Positions 57,931-64,000 of a DNA stretch of 64,000 bases are shown piece after piece. The notes under the pieces are model-generated. The model saw only the letters and a list, made by a program, of their open reading frames with translations, made no database searches and was not told where the DNA came from. Position 1 is the first letter of the stretch. Each line of letters starts with the position of its first letter. This DNA is from Moheibacter lacus. GTDB taxonomy: Bacteria; Bacteroidota; Bacteroidia; Flavobacteriales; Weeksellaceae. A program made the translations under genes and the position numbers. The DNA is taken from NCBI RefSeq assembly GCF_014042165.1, contig NZ_JACDZE010000004.1:186001-250000 (forward strand), given 5' to 3'.

Positions 57931-58222
57931 ATTCCGCTTGCTTTAAAATTTTTGTTTTATAATGAGGTTTGAGGGAGTTTGGATTGGCTAAGTCTATACT
58001 TCTTTCAAATAATTTTTCCAAATAGCATTTCAAATCTTCTTTGGTTTTTTTATAGATTTCTAGTGGAGCAACGATTTCAACCAATAAATCAATGTCACTA
58101 TTTTCATCCGCATTTTCCTGTACAAATGAACCAAACAAACCAATTTCTGTTACGTAAAAGTTTTCACGCAAGAATTTTTTTTCTTTTTTTAATTGATTAA
58201 TTATTTCATTTTTTGTCAGCAT
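57923..58222 (-). CDS. mntA: MntA-like minimal nucleotidyltransferase antitoxin
   Basis: A 99-residue protein with the nucleotidyltransferase signature GLFGSFVQENADENSDIDLL (GSF-x10-DxD). This family AMPylates its HepT partner on the active-site Tyr. It is the first gene of a mntA-hepT-hydrolase chain on the minus strand, each coupled by overlap. Confidence 0.87.
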   Translation of the reverse strand: MLTKNEIINQLKKEKKFLRENFYVTEIGLFGSFVQENADENSDIDLLVEIVAPLEIYKKTKEDLKCYLEKLFERSIDLANPNSLKPHYKTKILKQAEYA

Positions 58223-58254
58223 AACACAAATTTACAAAATGAAATTTAAGTTTT

Positions 58255-58692
58255 TTATTTTCTCGTAATCTTAATTTCAGGATTGATTTTCAGGATTTCT
58301 TCGATGAATTTTTTATTGGTTTTGGGTGAAATGTAAATTTCGTCAAACTTATTGTATTTGATGATCAAACCATTCATCGCCGTTGCCGGTTTCCAAAACC
58401 CAACCCACATTGTAGTGTTTGAAATGATTTCTTTTATGGAATCGATTTTTATTTTGCCAATAATTGGTCCGTTTTGAATTAAGATTTCATCAGAATTTAT
58501 TTCATAAAAAGTACCGTAAAATAGCGAAATCATAAAACTTGAAACAGCAGTCAAAAGGATGGTTACAAATATTTTTACCGCCAAACTTTCTGTATCTTCT
58601 ATCCAAATAAAAGGAATAACTGTCAAAATTAAAAGCAAACAAATCCAATAAGTTACAGTGTTTAAAACGTCTTTTCTGCTTTTAAATTTCAT
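58255..58692 (-). CDS. Bacterial PH-domain membrane protein (bPH_4-like)
   Basis: A 145-residue protein with two membrane helices (TYWICLLLILTVIPFIW and SLAVKIFVTILLTAVSSFM) and a C-terminal PH-like beta domain with FYEINSDEILIQNGPI and IKIDSIKEIISNTTMW, typical of PF06713. I start at the ATG at 58692 (MKFKSRKD), immediately downstream of the mtaB stop; an upstream ATG inside mtaB is less likely. It is probably co-transcribed with mtaB. The function is unknown. Confidence 0.75.
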   Translation of the reverse strand: MKFKSRKDVLNTVTYWICLLLILTVIPFIWIEDTESLAVKIFVTILLTAVSSFMISLFYGTFYEINSDEILIQNGPIIGKIKIDSIKEIISNTTMWVGFWKPATAMNGLIIKYNKFDEIYISPKTNKKFIEEILKINPEIKITRK

Positions 58693-58693
58693 C

Positions 58694-60034
58694 TTATGCA
58701 AAGGAAAAAACTTGTGATTTTCTGATAACATTCACATTTCCATTTTGATTCAGCATCAACAATTCCACCGTTTCGGTTTGGTTAATCAATTCTTCATCAA
58801 AATCAGTTTCGACTTTCACATAATTCTCCGTAAATCCGCTGATTTTCCCTTTTTTATTTTCCGATTCCCAAAGCACTTTTTGTGTCGTTCCCAATTGAGA
58901 TTGATAAAAAGCCATTCGCTTTTTCTCGGAAAGAATTCGCAACATTTTATTGCGTTGTTTACGGATGTTTTGTGGAACAACTCCTTCAAAATCAATTGCT
59001 TCTGTATTGTCGCGCTCCGAATACGTAAAAACGTGTAAATAGCTGATCGGAAGTGAATTCAAGAAATTATACGTTTCGAGGAAATGCTCTTCCGTTTCGC
59101 CCGGAAATCCTACAATCACATCCACACCGATGCAGGCATGCGGCATGACTTCCCGAACTTTTTCGATGCGTTCTTTGTACAATTTGGTCAAATACCGACG
59201 TTTCATTTTCTTTAAAATCGCATCACTTCCGGATTGCAATGGAATATGAAAATGCGGCACAAATCTTTCTGACTTGGAAACAAAATCGATGGTTTCATTT
59301 CGAAGTAAATTCGGTTCGATGGATGAAATGCGTATTCGTTCTATATTTTCAACCTTATCCAGTTCCTGAACCAATTCCAGAAAAGTATGTTCGTGTTTTT
59401 TATTGCCGAATTCTCCTTTTCCATAATCACCAATATTGACTCCGGTCAAAACGATTTCTTTGATACCTTGCGAAGCAATTTCTCTTGCATTTCGGATGAC
59501 GTTTTCCATCGTGTCCGAACGGGAAATCCCTCTTGCGAGCGGAATCGTGCAATATGTACATTTATAATCACAGCCGTCCTGCACTTTCAAAAAAGCACGT
59601 GTTCTATCGCCAATCGAATAAGAACCTACATAAAAATCGGCATCTTCTATTTCGCAGGAATGAACCACCGTTTCATCCACTTTGTTCAAATCTTCCAAAT
59701 AGTCAACAATGTTGAATTTTTCCGTCGCACCCAACACCAAATCCACGCCTTCCATTTCGGCGATTTCTTGCGGTTTTAATTGAGCATAACAACCCACAAT
59801 CACCACAAATCCTTCGGGATTGGCTTTTAATGCATTTTTTACAATTGTTCGGCATTCTTTGTCGGCATTGGCCGTAACCGAACAGGTATTAATCACATAA
59901 ACATCTGAGGGTTCTGAGAATTCCACGCGCTGATAGCCATTGTCCAAAAGATTTCGGGCAATGGTAGACGTCTCGGAAAAATTCAATTTACATCCGAGTG
60001 TGTGAAAAGCGACTGTTTTATTCGTTGAAAACAT
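58694..60034 (-). CDS. mtaB: tRNA t6A37 methylthiotransferase MtaB
   Basis: A ~446-residue radical SAM methylthiotransferase that makes ms2t6A at position 37 of tRNAs. The N-terminal auxiliary cluster cysteines are in HTLGCKLNFSE, INTCSVT and VGCYAQL, and the radical SAM motif is CDYKCTYCTIPLARG. It continues with GVNIGDYGKG and IPLQSGSDAILKKMKR and ends in a TRAM-like domain. The ATG at 60034 (MFSTNKTVAFHTL) is chosen because the family starts a few residues before HTLGCK; a 20-codon upstream extension is unlikely. Confidence 0.93.
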   Translation of the reverse strand: MFSTNKTVAFHTLGCKLNFSETSTIARNLLDNGYQRVEFSEPSDVYVINTCSVTANADKECRTIVKNALKANPEGFVVIVGCYAQLKPQEIAEMEGVDLVLGATEKFNIVDYLEDLNKVDETVVHSCEIEDADFYVGSYSIGDRTRAFLKVQDGCDYKCTYCTIPLARGISRSDTMENVIRNAREIASQGIKEIVLTGVNIGDYGKGEFGNKKHEHTFLELVQELDKVENIERIRISSIEPNLLRNETIDFVSKSERFVPHFHIPLQSGSDAILKKMKRRYLTKLYKERIEKVREVMPHACIGVDVIVGFPGETEEHFLETYNFLNSLPISYLHVFTYSERDNTEAIDFEGVVPQNIRKQRNKMLRILSEKKRMAFYQSQLGTTQKVLWESENKKGKISGFTENYVKVETDFDEELINQTETVELLMLNQNGNVNVIRKSQVFSFA

Positions 60035-60173
60035 TTTGCAAAAATACAAAATATTAACCATTGAGCAGTAATAAGAAAGGGTGATTTCACCCATGGGAAA
60101 AGGAGGATTCTCCGAATCGGTTTGAAATATGCTTTGTGAATCTTTGCAATATAAATCTTAAAAACAATTAGTT

Positions 60174-60986
60174 ATGAAAAATTTAAAATTTAACCTGCTT
60201 TATGTTGTGCTGATTATCGGTCTGATAATTTCATGTGACAATGATGATAATCCAGATCCTCAACCTGATCCCGAAGTCAGCTGTATTCCTGCAAATTTAC
60301 AAACCAATCTGATTGCATTTTACCCATTTTCAGGTGGTTCTATAAATGATTTTTCCGGTAATAATTATAATTTATCTAATTCCACTACTGCTATGCCTGC
60401 TCAGGACAGAAATGGTAATGCAAATTGCGCATTTTCATTTGATGCTGCCAATGGTGAGTTTTTAACCTATGCCAATCCGACTTTTATCAATGGCTTTGAT
60501 AGTCAACCTTTTTCGGTTTCGCTTTGGTTCAAGGCAGAAGGAACGAGAAGTGGAGGAATTTATGAGCAATTGATCGGAAGAGATACCGGTTTGCATTGTC
60601 CTGATACCTATGGTGAATGGTCGCTGGGTTTATATGATTGTCGTAATTCAGTTTTTGGAATCAATGATTACAGTTTATGGGGCGATGGCTATCCAAATTT
60701 TTACGGTGATACTGATTGTGCAAATGATCCTTCTACCAATGTTTGGCATCATTTGGTAGTTACCTCTGACGGAACTCCGGGAGGAACGATGATGTACATT
60801 GACGGTGTACAAACTTCAGATACGCCATCAACCGGATGTAGTAATCCACAAGGCACCAATCCTATAGGTGATTTGTTTTTAGGAAAAGAATTTACGGGAG
60901 TTTTGGATGATGTGGCTTTATTTGGTCAGGTTTTGACTCAAAGTGAAATTATGCAATTATTTGAACTCACCCCTTGTTGTTCATGA
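60174..60986 (+). CDS. LamG/concanavalin-like domain lipoprotein
   Basis: A 270-residue lipoprotein with lipobox IISC and the tether DNDDNPDPQPDPE. The rest is a LamG/laminin G-like jelly roll: LIAFYPFSGGSINDFSGNNY at the start, QPFSVSLWFKAEGTRSGG in the middle, VWHHLVVTSDGTPGGTMMYI and VLDDVALFGQVL at the end. Such domains bind carbohydrates or proteins at the surface in this phylum. It is monocistronic, with tandem terminators downstream. Confidence 0.83.
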   Translation: MKNLKFNLLYVVLIIGLIISCDNDDNPDPQPDPEVSCIPANLQTNLIAFYPFSGGSINDFSGNNYNLSNSTTAMPAQDRNGNANCAFSFDAANGEFLTYANPTFINGFDSQPFSVSLWFKAEGTRSGGIYEQLIGRDTGLHCPDTYGEWSLGLYDCRNSVFGINDYSLWGDGYPNFYGDTDCANDPSTNVWHHLVVTSDGTPGGTMMYIDGVQTSDTPSTGCSNPQGTNPIGDLFLGKEFTGVLDDVALFGQVLTQSEIMQLFELTPCCS

Positions 60987-61070
60987 TATATAAATAAATG
61001 GTGTAAAACGAATACTCGCATCTTGAATTAGTGTTTAAACCTCATACATTATCAAATATTCTACACCATC

Positions 61071-61104
61071 AGAAGCTTTCAATTTGTAGAGAGCTTCTTT
61101 TTTG
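61071..61104 (+). terminator. Terminator 1 after the LamG lipoprotein gene
   Basis: AGAAGCT (61071-61077) pairs with AGCTTCT (61092-61098), followed by a T-run. Confidence 0.6.
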
Positions 61105-61116
61105 TAGTAAAAAATT

Positions 61117-61143
61117 AAAAAGGGTGCTTTACCCCTTTTTTTT
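61117..61143 (+). terminator. Terminator 2 after the LamG lipoprotein gene
   Basis: AAAAAGGGT pairs with ACCCCTTTTT around GCTTT with one bulged C, then eight T. It forms a tandem stop with the hairpin just upstream. Confidence 0.65.
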
Positions 61144-61194
61144 GCCAAGGAGCTTCTTATTTTTACAGTAATTAATTCTAAAATTCTTGAAATT

Positions 61195-61731
61195 ATGAAA
61201 AGGAAATTTTTACCAATTCTAAGTTTGCTGTTACTTTCTTTATTTTCCTGTAAAGATGACGATGACAATGGGCATTCTCATACAGGTTGTTATATAGAAG
61301 TTCCCTGTACCGAACCAAACGGATTGATTTCAGTTGCGGAAGCAGATGTTTTGGAAGAGCATTATAAAGATGTCTTTTATGGTCTTTTTAATGAAGGCAC
61401 TATGCCTTATAACGGATATGATGGAGCCGTTCGTTACATTTGGTTTGATCTGGAAGAAATCAAAAAGTATATCGTATATGTGGAACAAAATGCGCAAGAT
61501 AACGGTTATGACAATCTGGGATTGCGGGTATATCTAGGCGCTAAGGATCAATTGGGGCAGGATGGAGAAGTTTATCCGCGTCAAACAGTATTTTTTGTGC
61601 CAACTACTAATCCTACCGGTGGTGATGAAGTTTCGGATAATATCAACATTGTCAATGCACAAAGACTAAATTTGGGTGGAGCCGGAATTCCGGATAGTGT
61701 AGATCAGGAAGAGGGAATAGGAGCGCCATAA
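61195..61731 (+). CDS. Lipoprotein of unknown function
   Basis: A 178-residue lipoprotein (lipobox LFSC at ~Cys19, then an acidic DDDDNGHSH tether). The body includes DGAVRYIWFDLEEIKKYIVY and NLGLRVYLGAKDQLGQDGEV, which resembles no family I can name. It is followed 10 bases later by the membrane protein and two-component genes, so it may be in their operon and sensed or regulated by them. Confidence 0.6.
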   Translation: MKRKFLPILSLLLLSLFSCKDDDDNGHSHTGCYIEVPCTEPNGLISVAEADVLEEHYKDVFYGLFNEGTMPYNGYDGAVRYIWFDLEEIKKYIVYVEQNAQDNGYDNLGLRVYLGAKDQLGQDGEVYPRQTVFFVPTTNPTGGDEVSDNINIVNAQRLNLGGAGIPDSVDQEEGIGAP

Positions 61732-61741
61732 CTCATTATCT

Positions 61742-62353
61742 ATGTCCGTTCAGAATTATATTTACCTTACCATCCAACTGCTTGCTTGTTGTGCCGCCAT
61801 TTATTATTGGCGGCATTACAGGCAAACGCCCATGTGGATATTTCTCCCATTTTTGATTTATACTTTTTGTAATGAAATTCTGGCGATGTCTCTTTCTTCC
61901 AAATATCCGGTTAGGATTCTTTACAACTTGTATATCCTGATTTCTTTCGGTGTATATATGTATTGGTTTGACAAACTTCTCAAATTCAGATTCTGGAAAT
62001 GGATTATCTGGATTTTGTTTGCGGCAGCCTTTATTTATGATGCGCTTACAATTAATCTCATTAAAAATCTTATCAAAACAACGGTAAATGTTCAGGCGGT
62101 TTTATTACTGATCTTTTCTCTTGTATTTTTTGTTAAATTGCTGAGGAGTAACCAGGTGATTCATTATCAGCGATTACCGGAATTTTGGATTGTTTGTGGT
62201 TTGCTCATGTTTTACATAGGCTTTGTTCCTTTGTCGCTTTATTTGGGACAGGGATATAATATTTTACATATTTATTACATCGCTATCATTATTTTGAATT
62301 TATTGCTGTATGGCGGATATATAATTGGATTTTATGTTTCAGGAAGGAGATAA
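61742..62353 (+). CDS. Polytopic inner-membrane protein next to a two-component system
   Basis: A 203-residue protein with about six membrane helices (for example YLTIQLLACCAAIYYW, ILYNLYILISFGVYMYWF, LLIFSLVFFVKLL and a last IIILNLLLYGGYIIGFYV). No enzyme or transporter motif is recognised. Its end overlaps the histidine kinase start by 29 bases, which argues that the two work together; it may be a separate sensor domain for a kinase that has only one membrane helix. Confidence 0.65.
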   Translation: MSVQNYIYLTIQLLACCAAIYYWRHYRQTPMWIFLPFLIYTFCNEILAMSLSSKYPVRILYNLYILISFGVYMYWFDKLLKFRFWKWIIWILFAAAFIYDALTINLIKNLIKTTVNVQAVLLLIFSLVFFVKLLRSNQVIHYQRLPEFWIVCGLLMFYIGFVPLSLYLGQGYNILHIYYIAIIILNLLLYGGYIIGFYVSGRR

Positions 62354-63089
62354 ACTGCTTTTCATAGTCGGGATTATGATTCTGATACCCTTTTCCATGG
62401 TGTTGTTATTTGTTATTTTTAATAATCGTAAAAACAAACTGATTCACCAGCAGATGGAAGAGAAGAAGAAATTTGAAACCGAACTGGCCGAATCCCAAAT
62501 TGAAATAAGAGAAGAAACCCTTCGGAACATCAGTTGGGAACTTCACGACAACATAGGTCAACTCTTAACCCTTGCCAAAATTCAATTACAGAATTCAAAT
62601 AAAGATCCCGGAAAAATTGACGAATCGGTTCAGATTTTGGGTGATGCGCTTCGCGAACTTAGGGCATTGTCAAAATCGGTCAATCCCGAAAGTCTGAAAA
62701 ATATGAATCTGCTGGAAGCCATCAATAATGAAATCGAACGTTTCGAACGGATGAATTTTATCAAAACCGAATTTGAAATATCCGGAAGTCCTTTTGAAAT
62801 TCCGCAGAAAGAAGAAATCATAATTTTTCGCATATTACAGGAATTTTTTGCCAACACCATTCGCCATTCGCGGGCAACTGAGCTCCGAATTAAAGTTATT
62901 TATAAAATGGACGAATTGGAAATCCATACTTATGATAACGGAATCGGATTTAATCCAAAAGTTGATTTTAACGGAATCGGACTCAAAAACATGAGTACCC
63001 GGGCTGCATTAATCGGAGCGAAACTATACCTGAATTCCACTCCTAATAAGGGAACCGAGTTGGTAATTAAAAAATTCTTTAAAAAATGA
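62325..63089 (+). CDS. Sensor histidine kinase of the NarL-partner type (HisKA_3)
   Basis: A 254-residue kinase with one membrane helix (LLFIVGIMILIPFSMVLLFV) and no periplasmic sensor. The HisKA_3 dimerisation helix has the phospho-acceptor in RNISWELHDNIGQLL, and the HATPase domain shows N-box FANTIRHSRA, G1 YDNGIGFNP and G2 NGIGLKNMSTR. The kinase is preceded by a polytopic membrane protein and followed by its response regulator (ATGA overlap). It probably receives its signal through the neighbouring membrane protein. Confidence 0.88.
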   Translation: MDFMFQEGDKLLFIVGIMILIPFSMVLLFVIFNNRKNKLIHQQMEEKKKFETELAESQIEIREETLRNISWELHDNIGQLLTLAKIQLQNSNKDPGKIDESVQILGDALRELRALSKSVNPESLKNMNLLEAINNEIERFERMNFIKTEFEISGSPFEIPQKEEIIIFRILQEFFANTIRHSRATELRIKVIYKMDELEIHTYDNGIGFNPKVDFNGIGLKNMSTRAALIGAKLYLNSTPNKGTELVIKKFFKK

Positions 63090-63727
63090 AACATAAAATA
63101 GCCATAGTTGACGACCATACTTTATTGTCTCAAGCCATAGGAAACCTGATTGAAAGTTTTGATGATTTTGAAACCGATGGAATTTTTCACAACGGTCAGG
63201 AATTGATTAACGCACTGAAAAATAAAACCATTCAACCTCAAATCGTTTTGATGGATGTCAATATGCCGGTTCTCAACGGAATCGAAACAACCAAAATCCT
63301 TACAAAAGAATTTCCAGACCTTTTGGTTTTGGCACTTTCGGTAGATGAAGACGAAAATACCATCATCCAAATGCTGAAATCCGGTGCAAAAGGCTATTTG
63401 AGCAAAGACATTCAGAAAGATATACTGTATTTAGCGTTGACCCATACTTTACAGCACGGCTTTTTTCATACCCAAAATGTGACCCATGCACTGCTCGGCA
63501 GTTTAAAAAAGAAAAACGAGTTGGACGACCTGAAAGAACGAGAAATAGAGTTTATACAATTGGCATGTAGTGATTTAACATATAAGGAAATTGCCGATAA
63601 AATGTTCCTAAGCCCCAAAACCATAGATAACTACCGGGATGCCGTATTTTCCAAACTTAATATAAAGAATAGAGTTGGATTGGTTTTATTTGCGATTAAA
63701 TCAGGAATTTATGTGGTGGATCAATAA
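63086..63727 (+). CDS. NarL/LuxR-type response regulator
   Basis: A 213-residue response regulator. The receiver domain has IAIVDDHTLLSQAIGNL, the phosphorylation site in IVLMDVNMPVLNG and the conserved Lys in GAKGYLSKD. The C-terminal LuxR helix-turn-helix covers DLTYKEIADKMFLSPKTIDNY and ends NIKNRVGLVLFAIKSGI. It is coupled to the kinase by an ATGA overlap. It may control the lipoprotein genes on either side. Confidence 0.92.
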   Translation: MKHKIAIVDDHTLLSQAIGNLIESFDDFETDGIFHNGQELINALKNKTIQPQIVLMDVNMPVLNGIETTKILTKEFPDLLVLALSVDEDENTIIQMLKSGAKGYLSKDIQKDILYLALTHTLQHGFFHTQNVTHALLGSLKKKNELDDLKEREIEFIQLACSDLTYKEIADKMFLSPKTIDNYRDAVFSKLNIKNRVGLVLFAIKSGIYVVDQ

Positions 63728-63760
63728 TTTTTTTAAACAATTTTTTGATTTTTTGAAAGT

Positions 63761-63768
63761 TATATTTG
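63761..63768 (+). promoter_or_regulatory. Possible -7 box for the last gene
   Basis: TATATTTG is an exact TAnnTTTG and lies 13 bases before the ATG at 63782. The nearby TTTG (63744-63747) is closer than usual. Confidence 0.4.
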
Positions 63769-63781
63769 ATATCTTTTAATT

Positions 63782-64000
63782 ATGAAAAATTTAGTTCTGT
63801 TTGTTTTGATAATCCTAAGTTTTGCAAATTGTAGGGAAGACAAAACAACAAATTCAGTTGAACAACTAAGCTATAAAAAAGATAAATATTTAGTTGAATC
63901 TCAACGAGATGTAGAGAGTTTAGATTCTTTAATTGAAGTTGAAAATGATGATTTGGAAAGAATTCGAATTCGAATTTTTCCATCGTTTGAACAAGGACAT
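63782..64000 (+). CDS. Lipoprotein, cut off by the end of the window
   Basis: An open frame of 73 codons without stop. It begins MKNLVLFVLIILSFANCRED, a type II signal peptide with lipobox FANC, followed by a charged helical stretch (VESQRDVESLDSLIEVENDD). It starts 54 bases after the response regulator. The function is not visible in this N-terminal part. Confidence 0.65.
   Translation, partial: MKNLVLFVLIILSFANCREDKTTNSVEQLSYKKDKYLVESQRDVESLDSLIEVENDDLERIRIRIFPSFEQGH

Overview
The window looks like chromosomal DNA of a Flavobacteriales bacterium (Bacteroidota), most probably Weeksellaceae or a close relative; the genus cannot be told from sequence alone. The signs are low GC, genes without obvious Shine-Dalgarno sites, upstream boxes of the form TAnnTTTG (the Bacteroidota sigma -7 element), two secreted proteins with type IX secretion (T9SS) C-terminal sorting domains, a GLPGLI-family protein, DUF4294, type B ribosomal protein L31 and many short SPII lipoproteins. 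No complete tRNA, rRNA or CRISPR array was found.

Layout. (1) 1-15,332: a very AT-rich defence island read entirely on the + strand, with genes overlapping or almost touching. It holds a Lamassu-type (ABC-3C) system with a trypsin-like protease effector (4-4,949), a cassette of two paralogous ABC/AAA-type ATPases flanking a PtuB-like HNH nuclease (4,957-9,791), and a compact Wadjet-like jetABCD set (9,793-15,332). Three genes carry lesions: a frameshift in the first ATPase, an in-frame stop in jetA and a frameshift in jetC. The Lamassu genes, the HNH gene and the second ATPase are intact. (2) 15,538-28,848: a 13-kb islet between two nearly identical 186-bp direct repeats. Each repeat starts with the 3' end of a tRNA gene (tRNA-Ser-like) plus its terminator, the usual footprint of integration at a tRNA. 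Inside are a secreted, membrane-anchored TPR-CHAT protease, a convergent ECF sigma / TPR anti-sigma pair, an outer-membrane barrel, a family of small lipoproteins, two long repeat-built T9SS cargo proteins, two unknown exported proteins and an IS3-type orfA relic. (3) 28,849-64,000: ordinary core genome. It contains obg, rmuC, uvrA, a glycolytic pfkA-gapA pair, an ECF sigma gene, an M42 peptidase, rpmE2, an acyl-CoA ligase, a MATE exporter, valS, the seven-gene mrp Na+/H+ antiporter operon, a HepT/MntA toxin-antitoxin pair, mtaB, lipoproteins and a NarL-type two-component system. The last gene runs off the end.

How the parts work together. Lamassu (DdmABC-like) and Wadjet are both known to act against plasmids and some phages. 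With the ATPase-HNH-ATPase cassette they form one probable co-transcribed block, which may be decaying on its Wadjet side. In the islet, the CHAT protease, anti-sigma and sigma trio parallels the Craspase-Csx30-sigma module of type III-E CRISPR, but here it stands alone and is built for the cell envelope. The divergently placed lipoprotein/barrel genes are the natural candidates for its regulon. These last functional links are inference.
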